NCBI GenBank assembly: GCA_021464525.1
Contig: JADRCO010000326.1
Span: forward strand, 1 to 37,757
Direction: 5' to 3'
DNA: 37,757 bases
From: Rhizophagus sp. LPA8_4_AMF
Lineage: Eukaryota; Glomeromycota; Glomeromycetes; Glomerales; Glomeraceae
Part shown: positions 23,552-35,161 of the stretch, in pieces
How the letters are laid out: every line of letters starts with the position of its first letter
Numbering within the stretch: the first letter of the stretch is position 1
Notes under the pieces: model-generated
The model's input: only the letters and a program-made list of their open reading frames with translations
The model's database searches: none
What the model was told of the DNA's origin: nothing
Program-made: the position numbers and the translations under genes

Positions 23552-24809
23552 GAGTTTAGATTAAATATTATATTGTAATGTATACTTTTACGGTGATAAT
23601 ATGTATGTGTATAATCGTTATTTATGTTTATTTAAAATGGAGGTGTGATTTTTTTATAAGGATTAAAAAAAAGGAGGAAAGATTTTTTGTCTATGTCGCT
23701 TTATTTATCTCGTCTCTACCAGAAGTCCGAGTGTATGGAAACTTTTTTTTTCTTTATAAAAAGAAAAACTTTTTTATTAGCAACCATACGCAAGTCTAGC
23801 AGCGTTAAGTGCAATCTAAAAAAAAAGTGGTAAGAAAAAAAATTGTTGAATGAAAGGTTAAAAATCGTTTTTAAAGATCTCTCGATTTTTCAAAGTTTCA
23901 ATACATGACGAGATGAGTAAAAAAACTTGATGAAATAAAAATATATGCAGAATCTCAAAGTTTTGGAACTTGGGGGGAATTATTTTTTTCTCGCGACACA
24001 AACAAAAAAACTTTGAACCAAATAATCGTTGGGAAGTACCATGCAAATGTGGCAACAATGCTTTTAAAAAAAACATTAATAAACACAAACATTCTTGTTT
24101 AGGAAATTTTGTAGTGAAGTTCATAAAGAAAATCTTTCAAAACTAATTGGTAGCCGCAAACTAATTTTTCGTAATACCAAAAAAAATAAATCATTCGATT
24201 TCGTGTTCGTGAAAAACGTTATTAACTAACTATATTCTAATTCTGAATTATCGTAAAATCAAGATTAGGCTTACTTTTCCAATAAAAATATAAAAATTTT
24301 GTGCTTAATTGCTTAATGAGTTTGAGTTTTTCCGTTAATAAAACTGAAGAAATATTAAAATAGTAGAAATAGTAGAAATAGTCCAAAGGTCCGATACTGA
24401 ATTATGTCAATCATTCCAAAAATGATCCGACGAATTTCAATGTGAACGATGACAAATTTGTAGTTGATTCACTTGATTGATTACTTCTGTTAACTAAATT
24501 GAGATTTTATCAAATCTAAAATTACCTTAGTTTTCATAAATATGATCTACACAATACCTGAAAGCGGAAAACAAATATGAGGCCCCCAAACAAATACAGC
24601 TAAAATTGGAACATCATTTTCACACGAAAAAAAACGTCCCGTTTCAGAATTTGTTTCTAAAAGTATTTTATATTTTATCAGTCGTTGTTCTATGTATATA
24701 ATTCATTTACTATTAATATATTATACTGCACACAGAAAAAAGATTTATGATTTAATATAGGCTCCGCATCGTTCTTTCTCTTCTCTTTCTTTACCAAAAA
24801 TTTCCATCT
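23552..24809. other. Intergenic, MIT gene promoter and TMEM184-like 3' flank
   Basis: About 1.26 kb without a supported gene. The right part holds the 3' flank of the TMEM184-like gene (which ends at 24810); the left part is the upstream region of the MIT gene (start 23551). A small GTAGAAATA duplication occurs at about 24361-24380. The open frames here are interrupted by homopolymers and lack domains. Confidence 0.45.
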
Positions 24810-26547
24810 TTATTGTCTATCACTTAATTTACTACTATCACTTAAATCTACGATTGAAATCATTGGTATTAAATCAGATTCCGTCTCGGTTCTTCTCATA
24901 GGCAAGGAAACAGTTGAAGATCTTACGCTTGATAATCTTCTAATCTTATGAGGAGGTTGTACAGGTTCAGGTCTTCTCAATATCATATGCACGAAAATGA
25001 ATCCAACTACATAAACTAAATCTGTTATAGTGTCGATTGGATTTAATGCATCTAATAAAACTTCTAGAGTTGTATAAGATATTTGACTATCATCATCTTT
25101 GCTGATTGAAATATATTCTGTAGCTGAAAATGCTTTTAATTGTAATATGGATATAAAAAAAAATTCTATTGATACTAAAACTGATTGTGTTGATGTTGAA
25201 ATACTATCTGCTGTCCTTATATATAAAGAGAGAAGATTATGTTAACAAACATTTTGTGGTTATAATTAATCATAATGATAATACTTACATATAATCCGTT
25301 GGTTTTATGAATCCTATATTATAGAAAAACGCATTAAAGAATTGATGCGGCCTTTAATAATGATTCCAATTTACATACCCGCGAATACGGCTATAGCTAA
25401 CGCATGTTCTTGATACGTGACAAAGAAAAGTGCCTGGAATTATTAATTCGAAAGTTGAATTTTGGCCCGCGGAATACACGAAACGCAAAAAAAATCGTTC
25501 AAATTTGTTTACCCAATTTATGCAAATATCTTTTAAACCAAGTTGATGTCGGGATAAATCTTCTTTTACAGCTTGGAAAAAAAAGTTCTCAATAAAGAAA
25601 AAAAATTATTTTTAGTATTTTTTTTTTTTAAATAAAAAAAAAGACTGAAAGAATTACTCACCAAACATAAGTTAGCGATCAGAGAACTAATAGTTTGCAC
25701 CGATACCAAATGAATTTGAGGAAAATAAATACTCCAACTTTCTTTACAATATATACCCAAAAATTGTAATATTAAAGCAATAAATGTAGTTAAATATAAT
25801 ATTAATACATATTGTAATACACCTAATTTTAATCCCGGTAAAAAGAATCTATGTTTTGATGGATTAAATGTAAAACAGCAAAATGGAAATGGGGAAGGAG
25901 TTGAAGAAATTCTTGATAATTTTATTATACGAATAGACTCTGATTGTCCGAAATACTCTGATTGTCCTAAATACTCGAATAAAAGATTAAAAAATGCTAA
26001 AACACTAGCTGCTTGATATACGTCTCTTATTGTTGTAAAATAAACTGATTGTTTTAAAAAGAAGAATGATAATAAATCGAATATTGTATATATTGGAACC
26101 GTCATCAATAACCTTATAATTAATCTTTGTTCATCAGGCTATAATAATAAAAAGTATTAACTTTTTTTAATGTATATATTAAATATAAATCTATCTCGCT
26201 TATTACCTTTGTGTAATTTTTTACGTGTTGACATATTAACCAAAATGTAAGCATACAAGAAAGTAAAGTAAATAGCGATGCCGTTATCCATCCTATTGTA
26301 TGCACTAAAAAAGTATATTCGCGTATAATTAATAAGTCAATTAAAAATATTTCTTTTTTAAAACAAAAGATTATTAATCTTTTTATTCACCAACAAATAA
26401 CGTTCCTGCTGATTGATCAAGAAATAAATATTCTTTTGATTGAACTCTCGGACATGTTTTATTGGTTAGGTAATCCATATGATATTTATTATCTTCTCTT
26501 AGCAACTCTTCGCTAAAACATTTCACCTCATAAAGACAAATTGACAT
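24810..26547 (-). CDS. TMEM184 / OST-alpha (DUF300) family membrane protein
   Basis: Six exons on the minus strand, 26547-26391, 26304-26207, 26138-25662, 25433-25379, 25313-25289 and 25215-24810, join in frame to about 405 residues. The family has about seven helices and includes organic solute transporter alpha subunits and vacuolar TMEM184-like proteins. Diagnostic features seen: VHTIGWI in helix 1, PDEQRLIIRLLMTVPIY leading into helix 2, a SPFPFCCF segment, then KLGVLQYV before the next helix, and FVTYQEHALA in exon 4. Residues 141-152 are two copies of a YxGQSE unit from an 18-bp tandem repeat. The C-terminal tail is cytosolic, Arg/Ser-rich and probably phosphorylated. Exon 5 is only 25 nt. 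The start at 26547 is the ATG that opens the frame continuous with exon 2; an internal ATG at codon 24 is possible. Substrate unknown. Confidence 0.85.
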
Positions 26548-28080
26548 TCGAGGCTTTAAAGTTTAAAGATTGTGGCTTTATTTTATTGTACACGGGTAGA
26601 TCAGAGATTCAAGTTTAAGTTTGTGGCTTTGTCTGTAAAATTCTCTTTTATGGATATTTATGAGGCTTAGTCCAAAGATAAAATATGGCCGTAACCTGTT
26701 TCATTTTTTTTTTTATGTAAATCATTCAGTTTTATTTTGATTCGTTTCATTGGTTATCAAATATTATTAATTTATAAATTAATTAACTTATTTTCTCTGA
26801 AATTAACCTAAAAATATTTTTTATATGTCTCTTCCGAAATTTCATAAAGAAGTATAGTACAAGCATGAAGCATCGTAGATTTTTATCAAAAATATTTTTA
26901 GAGTTAGAGGATTGTTCAACTTGGAGAAACATATAATATAATCCTACATTTTATTTTACAATTTTACATAGAAATTTGAGAAGCAATTCTGATTGGCGAT
27001 GATCATTTTTTTTTTTCTTCATAATATATAAGTACACTAGTAGTGTCTCAAATATCCGGTATATATTCCGTATTCTAAACTGTTTTCTTTTTAAATCTAA
27101 CCTATAAAAGATCACAAATTCGGTTTAAATTGAAAAATATAGTTAAAAGTTGATTTTTCAGCCAATCGATCTTCTTTGATATTGTTCTTGTAGAAAATAA
27201 CGACAACTTTTTGAAGGAATATAGTTAACGCCTTTTTTAACGAAAATATCCTTAAATGCTTCGTTCTATTTTGTTTATATCCAGTGCAGTATTAGGTACT
27301 ATCCAAGTCCAATTATTTAAATGAAATTTTATCATTGAGTTCATTAGTCCAATAAATATAAGTATTAGCCAATAATATAATTTTCATAAGCTCTTTCTTT
27401 GATCTGTATCACCTTACTTTCTTTGACCCGCATATATCGGACAGATTTACCTTCTTGGACTGTATCACCAACTTATTGCATATATGTTATTCACATGAGG
27501 AGGATCAAGAAGGTAATTTTTGCATTATTGACTTTCAATAATAATGATATTACATAAAATTGTTATTTAATTCATTATGAGATTTCCTTTTTTAACCAAG
27601 TTAATTTACGAAAATAAATATTCATTCACTCGAATTATCATTATAGTAAAGTTTTTTTAATAAAAAATTGTTACATAATCAATTATAAATGGAAAAAGTA
27701 CTAATTTTATTAAAATTCACAAAGAAACTAAAGTAAAGGACGAATAAAAATCACTCGTTATTTACCGTAATTTTTAAATAATTTGTTTTTTTCTAAACAG
27801 TTACACTAAAAATTCATGGTAACACGAATAGTAATACGCGGTATTTTTGTTAACTGTTAATTATTATTATACTTCCTGTGTTACTATTTTCAAAAAATAA
27901 ATAAATTCAAATATCAAAATGCGCGACGATATTTTAAAAAAATTCTTTTTGCATCTTTATTACTTTTTTATTTAAACTTTTATTCATTTATTTTTTTTAA
28001 TTGTTCACTTTTAAGTATTACAATTAATTAATTGAACTACATAAAAAACCCGGATTAAATTCATAATCTAAGTATTAAAG
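26548..28080. other. Divergent intergenic region
   Basis: About 1.5 kb separates the minus-strand TMEM184-like gene from the + strand gene at 28081 and must hold both promoters. No frame is convincing. Seen: TGTGGCTTT words near 26569 and 26621, a palindromic ACACTAGTAGTGT at about 27034, and a duplicated CTGTATCACC word within 27395-27475. None can be tied to a known factor. Confidence 0.5.
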
Positions 28081-29685
28081 ATGTCTGCAGTTAAACCTGC
28101 CACGGCAACACCGGTTATTGAACCTAGTAAGACATTTGCGATCAATATGCCAAAAGTGGGAGGTAAAGAGGGTAAAATTCTCGGAACATTAAATAATGTT
28201 ACTCCACAAGTAACCGGTAAAGCGGTTTCTGATACATTAAAAACGTTGGATAAATTAGGTGTAAAAGATAATATTGAAGAAAAGATTAAAGATCATGATT
28301 TTGAAACTCCTGCTCAAATTGCTGAAGAAGAAAAAAAAATTACTAGAAGAATTTTTAAGATCGATTTAATCATATCTTACTTATTATTTTATACCGCTTT
28401 AATGATGCAATGGTTAACTTTATTAGGTTTATCTAATAATGTAGGAAGTTTTTTTTATGAATTTTTTATTAATAGTTTTAATTTTCCTGAATATAATTTT
28501 TCTTCCCTTACTACCGTTGGTAAAATAGCAGGTTTTACTGTTAGTTTACAGATTATCATTTTCGTTTTTGTAAATATTTTCGTTCTTGGAAATACTTTAA
28601 CACATAAAAATAATTTAACAACGACGACGATAACGACAACACCATCACAACCATCAAATCAGTTAGGAAATAAATTTCAATTTATTGATGTTTTAAAGAA
28701 TAGATTACGTACTCACTTTACAGCTGTAAGAAGAATAGATACACAATTTTATCAAATACTGGGTATATTAAGTCAAATATTAATTATTATAGTTGCTATT
28801 ATATATGCAGATGATAAATTTTCTGCCATAAACAAATTTACTGATCAAGCTAATAATTTAGACCCTTCATTATTTCCTCTTAGTATAACTGGTGGTTATA
28901 GAAAAAGACAAGAACAAGCGGAAACACAACAAATGCTTATTGTAAGACACGCTGCACTTTTCACGAAAACTATAACATCTATTGCTATATTGGCTATTAT
29001 AATGACATCTGTTATGAATATAATTACATGTATGGCAGATATTTGGGAAGTTAATAAAAATGAATTAATTATTTATAAATTATTTAAATATATTACGAGA
29101 CTAATGGTTTGTTACCCTTGCTTTGGTGATAGATTATCTGGTGCTGATGAAAAAATAGATGAAAAAATTCATGAACAAGAAGATTTAATATTAGTCGATA
29201 AAGCTAATAGAAAGCCTCAAAGTGCTGAAAAATTATTAATTGGAGCTCAACAGAATGTTTTAAAAAATCCGAATATGAATGATTTAATTAAAGTAACTTT
29301 GGATGGTCCTACAAAAAATGATATTGAAAAAATTTCTGGTGAAGAAAAATTTAAAAATGGTGGAAAGAAAGATTTAAATACTTTGGTTAAAGATGGTGTT
29401 GAAAATATTCTTGGCAGTGATGAAAAGGAAATAAATGTCGTTAATTCAGTTAAAAATGGTATTGACGTTGCTGCAAAAATTTCTGATGCCGCAATTTCAG
29501 GAAAAGGAGGAAAACCTAACATTGAAAAATTGGCCACCGAAGGTGCTCAAGCTGTCGTTACTGCGACTGGAGTCGATAAAAATCCTACAATTTCTCAAAT
29601 TAAAACTGCAACAGAAATAGGGAAAGAAGGAAAACTTAATGTTGAGAAATTAGTTACAGAGGGAAAATCCGACGTGAAGAAATAA
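28081..29685 (+). CDS. Four-helix membrane protein of unknown family, repeat tail
   Basis: A single uninterrupted frame of 534 residues, unusual among the intron-rich neighbours. Four hydrophobic segments lie near 92-117, 149-171, 224-242 and 297-322. The first 90 residues are polar and Lys/Thr-rich with no signal peptide; a Thr-rich loop (about 178-190) follows helix 2. The cytosolic-looking tail (345-534) is Lys/Asp/Gly-rich and carries a degenerate repeat: GKGGKPNIEKLATEG at 474-488, GKEGKLNVEKLVTEG at 514-528, and a weaker copy NGGKKDLNTLVKDG near 426-439. A CYPCFGD segment follows helix 4 and could be palmitoylated. I recognise no family. The start ATG at 28081 follows an in-frame stop and gives the longest frame. 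Confidence 0.75.
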   Translation: MSAVKPATATPVIEPSKTFAINMPKVGGKEGKILGTLNNVTPQVTGKAVSDTLKTLDKLGVKDNIEEKIKDHDFETPAQIAEEEKKITRRIFKIDLIISYLLFYTALMMQWLTLLGLSNNVGSFFYEFFINSFNFPEYNFSSLTTVGKIAGFTVSLQIIIFVFVNIFVLGNTLTHKNNLTTTTITTTPSQPSNQLGNKFQFIDVLKNRLRTHFTAVRRIDTQFYQILGILSQILIIIVAIIYADDKFSAINKFTDQANNLDPSLFPLSITGGYRKRQEQAETQQMLIVRHAALFTKTITSIAILAIIMTSVMNIITCMADIWEVNKNELIIYKLFKYITRLMVCYPCFGDRLSGADEKIDEKIHEQEDLILVDKANRKPQSAEKLLIGAQQNVLKNPNMNDLIKVTLDGPTKNDIEKISGEEKFKNGGKKDLNTLVKDGVENILGSDEKEINVVNSVKNGIDVAAKISDAAISGKGGKPNIEKLATEGAQAVVTATGVDKNPTISQIKTATEIGKEGKLNVEKLVTEGKSDVKK

Positions 29686-30750
29686 AAATAAATAATCTAA
29701 ATGTTACTGATAATGAGTGAGTTATATATTAAAAAAATTTATCACACATTTTATAAACCAAATAACATTCAATAAAATATCGAATACTGTAAATGCATAG
29801 AAAAAAAGTGAATAACAAATAATCAAGTTATTTATTTATAATGTATTTTATAAATTTCATATTCACAAGTATTGGTAACAGGAATAGTTTGAAATAGCTT
29901 ATCAGCATTCTAGGTATTTGAGGATTTCGTGAGTATTGGTTTATTTTAGGATATCAATAGTTGTTGTAACTTTTAGCCTGAAAATCGAGTCCATTTGTAC
30001 ATCCTACTACAAATTATGTATTTTAGAACGTAAGTTATTCCTCTGATTTCAACATTTTGATTACTTGTGTACCGTATCATAACTCATTAACTTGATGTCG
30101 AGAATTTCGTTTGCAGACTTCACCATTTGTCCGATCATTTCTGCCTGATTAATATTAATATTAATTAATTATTAATTAAATAAATTTAATCGTAATAATT
30201 CATCTGAACACTTTCATTACAATCTAAAAATTTTTATTTTTAACATTGTCACGATCATTTGCACAACCAACAGAAACTATATGACTAAAATTTTGTTGTA
30301 GAGATTCAGAACAACTAACACGATCAGAAGCTGTATGATTGGTATTCCTGAGTGCGGTTGTAAATGAATTTGAAGTGCAGAAGAATGATAAATAAATAAA
30401 ATTATTACAAATAAAATTAATTTCATTTTTTATTTTTTTTTTACCATCAAAATTTCATATTCATCTGATATATTCCTATTGGTTAATTTAATTTTGATTT
30501 TCTTTTTTTTCACTAACTGCTAATATGCAGTAAATTTAACCCCTGGTTATCATTTCGAGGGGTTAAACTTTTGAAATACTTACTTCCATTTTTATATTTT
30601 TCATTGAATAAATTAAATTTAACCCTGGTTTATCAGTGGTTTATCCCACACATCAAAAGGGGGAGGGGGGCGTCAAATTGACTTTCCATTATTACAAATC
30701 ATCGGTCTTTTAACGATTTAGGAAAGGAAGGCCTTGAAACTACTCCCTTG
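29686..30750. other. Intergenic region with short repeats
   Basis: No gene supported. Around 30535-30580 a TTTAACCCCTGG...GAGGGGTTAAA arrangement forms an imperfect inverted repeat, and a related TTTAACCCTGG word recurs at about 30618. A purine-rich AAAAGGGGGAGGGGGGCG tract at about 30656-30673 stands out against the AT-rich background. Confidence 0.45.
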
Positions 30751-30752
30751 CA

Positions 30753-30996
30753 GAGGATGACAATTCCCCAGCTGGCCTCCAAAAAAAAACTCGTTAATAA
30801 TAGAAATAAGTTTTTTTTGTTTTATTTTTATTATGGTTTTTATTTTTGTGTTTTGGTTTATACTATAAATAAAGAAATAATAAAGAATAACAATTCCTCT
30901 GACCCCCAAAAAACTCGTTAATAATAAATAAGTTTTCTTCGTTTTATTTTATTATTGTTATTTATTTTTGTGTTTTGGTTTATACTATAAATAAAG
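30753..30996. repeat. Two-copy tandem duplication, about 124-bp period
   Basis: Copy 1 (about 30753-30875) and copy 2 (about 30883-30996) share, in the same order, a ACAATTCC word, a C-rich then A-rich run, ACTCGTTAATAATA, AATAAGTTTT, a GTTTTATTTT stretch and TTTTTGTGTTTTGGTTTATACTATAAATAAAG-like sequence. Differences are a few substitutions and small indels, so the duplication is fairly recent. It has no coding content. Confidence 0.85.
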
Positions 30997-31165
30997 ATCA
31001 AGCAAAATTTATGCAGTTGATTTTTGCTTTTTTTACGCCTCAAAACTGCAGTGTAACTAGAATAATATACTTAAAAGCAAGGACTTGACACTCATTAATC
31101 CGTATCTGAAGTTGAATATAGTATACTGTATACGTAATCAAGAATAAATGTAATCAATCAAATAC

Positions 31166-31905
31166 AGGTTATTATTGGTGCAAAGAATGCTATTCCAACA
31201 AAATTTTGGTAATTGGACCATGCAGATAAGTTTATTCAAGAATCACAATTAAACACGAGAAATTTTTTTGAATTACTTGAATGGGTTTCTTATAATCGAT
31301 TAAGTAATTTGGATTCAGCACAATCTATGGTTAGATCAACCAAAAACAAGATTGGAAACATCAGTAATCCTTATGAACTTGGTGAACAAGATTATAAAGA
31401 TGCAAATAATCCTAAAATTAAACAATCCTCTAAAAACAATGAAAAATATGACCAACATGTAATATTTAAAAGTTTAAATGATTCATCAAATATTAGTGAA
31501 AATTTTTTAAATAAGGTATGCAGTTGTCAGTATCAAATATTTATTATGCATTTTCTTATATTTATTTGTATTTTTTTTAAAATATAGTGGAAATTACACT
31601 TAAAATGTCAGTATGAAGTAATGTTAAATGGCTTTATTCTTGTCTCATTAATTAGTATAATATGGGATCATGCATTAGAATATATAATGTATAAAATGGA
31701 ATATGGAAGTTTAAGAAATAATTTATTGATAAAAAATATCTGAATGATAAATTTATTAACTTGAAGACAATTTTAGTATAGCTTGAAGGTATTCATGAGT
31801 TAGACTTAATTCATCATAGAGATTTTCATGATAGAAATTTACTTTGTCAGAAGCTAGTAGCTAATCAACCTACCTTATTATAACTTCATGGAAAATGCAA
31901 ATTTA
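31166..31905 (+). pseudogene. Decayed Rhizophagus-type protein kinase
   Basis: A WCKEC..S.K remnant at about 31176, a FGNWT motif at about 31205 and then, after a one-base frame change, ADKFIQESQLN..FFELLEWVSYNRL correspond in order to the N-terminal signature of the tyrosine-kinase-like family that is greatly expanded in Rhizophagus. VIFKSLN (31463) stands where the ATP-binding VALK..LN is expected, but the glycine loop before it is lost. After a possible intron (31516-31588) come YIMYKMEYGSLRNNL (31682) and, after stops and a frame change, IHELDLIHHRDFHDRNLL (31793), the catalytic loop. No activation segment or C-lobe is seen. Frameshifts, stops and truncation make it a pseudogene. Confidence 0.72.
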
Positions 31906-33033
31906 TTTGTTTATCAATTTGATGATGTTAATAATGGTAAATTTTATTTTTTATTTGATTTTTATCTTACTTGTACAAGATAAATAGAAGTATTTACTAA
32001 TTAGAATATTACCTTATTATATAATTTGCAAAATTGATTTTGCAATACATTTTTAGAAAAATTACATTAATATAAATATATCACAAAAATCTGATCAACT
32101 GCTTCTCTTTAATTTAACAAATTTAAGGATATTAATGATTTAATTTATCTTAATCTGATCTTTAGTCTTGTAGTCTTAATCTTTTAGATCAGATTAAGAA
32201 CTGAAACTGATCAGTGATTATGCAATTAAGTTTTAAAATCTTAAAACAAACTTTTTTAAAAAAAAAATAATGTTTTTTTTAGGATTTCAGCTTAATTTGA
32301 ATACTGAATTTCAAATAAGTTTTAAAACTTTAAAACTTTGAATCTTTTTAATAAAAAAAAATAATTTTTTATTTTTTTTTCTTTTAGAAACTTTAATTCT
32401 GATATAAATATTAAGTTCTCAAGTAAGTTTTAAATTCAATTTTGAAACTGGACTTTTAGCAAGTTTTTACTTTAGAATTTTGAACATGGTAAATTTTGAA
32501 GTAATTTTTACTTCAAAACTTCTATTTTTTTGATTTTTTTTATAAGGAATCATTTTTAATGATTCCTTTATTTTATATAATATTATTTTATTTTATTTTT
32601 AATAATGCAAATTTATACAATCAATATAATTTTAATAAATTTGATTTATGATTGAATTATATATAAATTTTATACTTTTAAATATTTAATTTAATTGATT
32701 TATATCTAATTTATATATTAAATTAATAATTTATATTTGATTTGTAAGGTTGAATTTAGTTAATTTATATTTAATTTGTATTTGATTTTTGTTTTGAATT
32801 ATATCTGAGTGCCAACTATTCAGAATTCAAATTGAAATTGCCTTTCAAATAAAAAATGGATGATTTAAGCCATAATTTAGACTAAAATCATATGGTGCAC
32901 ACAGTCTAAAGTCACCATTTTTTTATTTTGTGGCCAAATTTTCATTTTTATGATAAAATCACATGATAATAATTTTATTGGTTAATATTTAAATCATATG
33001 ATTAGAAAATTTAACAGACCAATAGTTTTATTA
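31906..33033. other. AT-rich low-complexity region
   Basis: No gene was found. 32220-32530 is built of AAGTTTTAAAA/CTTTAAAAC-type words. 32580-32800 is nearly pure A/T. Three AAATCAYATGRT words occur at about 32886, 32961 and 32991. A perfect hairpin is listed separately. Confidence 0.45.
32544..32568. repeat. Perfect 11-bp inverted repeat with 3-nt loop
   Basis: AAGGAATCATT at 32544-32554, a TTT loop, and its exact complement AATGATTCCTT at 32558-32568. It lies in low-complexity sequence, follows a T-run, and has no gene next to it. It may be a relic of a mobile element end. Confidence 0.7.
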
Positions 33034-34691
33034 TTAAGAATTTATATAATTTAACACATTTTCAGGTAGCTGTCAATATGATCTATATTATTTCATAGTA
33101 TATAAAGCTGCAAGATCTGTTAAACCTTTTCTGTAAACGTCCATAAACTTTTAAGAATGACAAGTATATTGTCTAATTTGTTCTAAAAAAACAGAATTTA
33201 ATACTTCTGGAATAATTTTTTCTAATACTTTGAATAAATAATCACAATTATTTCGAGCATATCATCTAGCTGCACTTTAGAATATCTCAATATAATTAAG
33301 TTCACAATATAACTTTGAATAAATTATAACCTTATACTTCTGATTTTCAATAACCTCTTTAACTAATGGTTGTTGCACTAAAAAATCAGGTTAGAGTGAA
33401 AGCACACAAACTACACAACAATTATTTGAAATTGGTGAATGCTTCTTGCAATTATCACAAATTCATTTCAATTGACTTTGAGGCTATAATTTACATTCTT
33501 TCAAAACTAATTTAATACCTTTTGGCTGTCCATTTGGAAGATGCATTGATTATACTGTCCCATCAAGCATTAATCCATCTTTAAATTTCTCTTTACCACC
33601 AGGTTTAAGATTTATTCATAAAGCAATAAGAGCATCTTTGGTATATACTGCATGACTTATTATATTATCAAATGCAAATATATCAATATTACCAGAATGT
33701 AATTTCTCAAATATAGGAATTGTTTTTTCAGTTATCTGACGTTCATTAAAAGAGGAAAAATAATAAAATAAAAATACAGATTTTTGTAAAAACAAATATA
33801 ATTAATTAATTTATTTATTTGTTAATTTTTTCAATAGGTTTAAAACAACTTCAGTAATTTTTATTACCATATTATTATATAATATTTTAATTTCTCACTT
33901 ATTCTTTATTTTCTATATATCTTATATATCTGCTTAATCAAATTATCTGTTTTTCACCATCCATCATGATTGATTCCTAATTTCATTATAATACATGCTG
34001 CTTCTTTTTCAAATTTTAAACATCCATTAACTTCTGTAAGAAAATCACTAACATGTAAATTAAATCCTGCTCCTTTTTTTCAAAGTGGTTGATATTCAAC
34101 TGGTTCTCAGTAAGTTTTTTTTCTATTATTAGTGTAAAAAGTAGATTCATTATATATTATTAATATATGCCATTTTTCATTTACATCTAAACTAGTTCTT
34201 CTAAAATCATATATCATTATTTAGTGGTTTTGGTATCCACTTTTCTAATTTTAAAATTTCATTTAAAAAATCTTGCCTATATAAAGTGAATGCTGGAAAA
34301 GCATAAGAGAAACTTTTATTGATTGTTCAAAATATTTAAATTCTGATTGGTTGAAGTAATTTTATAATTACAATGTTGATCTTAAAGTTTTACAAGGAAT
34401 TTCAATAGGAAAGATCATTTATTTTTCATTTTTGTAATTCCAAACTTGCTTACGTGAACAGCAAAAATTTTTAGTTAAAAAAGAAACATATTTTACTAAA
34501 TGTTAGGTCTTTAAAAATTTATAAACCAATATATTAACTTTGTGTAATAAGTAAATATAACTTATGTTCTTCCTAGTAAGATTTGGTGACAACACTGGAT
34601 CAGGATTGAAAACTACATAATTTTAATGAAATAAACAATTTTTATTAAGCTATTGAACTAGATTACCTTGTATTATAATGTACTTATCTTA

Positions 34692-34874
34692 GGGCAGTGA
34701 CATATATTACGTAATATTTAGTTTAATATAAACTTACCACCCCTTCACCTCTTGTCAGATTTAATAGCCAATCAAATTATTATATTATAAATATATGATT
34801 TTATTAAGTGTAACGTAAGATTTTAACTATCCCCCTCCCTCCCTTTAATAATTACGTAATAAGTGTCACTCCCC
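34692..34874. mobile_element. MITE-like element 1, 183 bp, TTA target duplication
   Basis: The left end GGGCAGTGACATATATTACG and the complement of the right end GGGGAGTGACACTTATTACG match over most of about 28 bp. TTA flanks both sides (34689-34691 and 34875-34877). A 3-bp TTA duplication and GGG-starting ends are typical of PIF/Harbinger-derived (Tourist-like) elements. It has no coding frame, so it would depend on a transposase elsewhere. Confidence 0.75.
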
Positions 34875-35085
34875 TTATAATAAAATTGTATTTTCTATAT
34901 AATTTATTAGTAATAAGAGTATATTTAATATCAAAGTAGTACTTTAAAATTGATGTATATGAAATATTTTATTAAATTTGGTGGCTTTTTACTTAAGTAT
35001 ATAAAAAAATTCATGAAGATTTTTTGAATAAAAAACATTTAATCTTGTATAACATTTAGGGTTAAATCAAATTTCGCTCATGCTT

Positions 35086-35148
35086 ACTGGAAAAAGGAAC
35101 CAAATAAACAATAAAATCCATTGTCTAATTGGTCCTTTTTCTCAGCAC
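35086..35148. repeat. Imperfect hairpin, GGAAAAAGGAACCAA / TTGGTCCTTTTTCT
   Basis: A 60-bp palindromic unit: GAAAAAGGA.CCAA on the left pairs with TTGG.TCCTTTTTC on the right, extended inward by ACAAT/ATTGT and outward by TGCT/AGCA. It lies just left of MITE 2 inside the composite insertion. It is either a very small fold-back element or the surviving ends of a larger one. Confidence 0.6.
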
Positions 35149-35161
35149 TCACCTAATATTA

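Noticed and set aside
29247-29537. Minus-strand frame over the 534-residue membrane protein
   Set aside because: Antisense shadow of a Lys/Asp-rich coding region.
30656-30673. G-quadruplex-forming sequence
   Set aside because: There is one long purine tract, not four separated G-runs within a short window.
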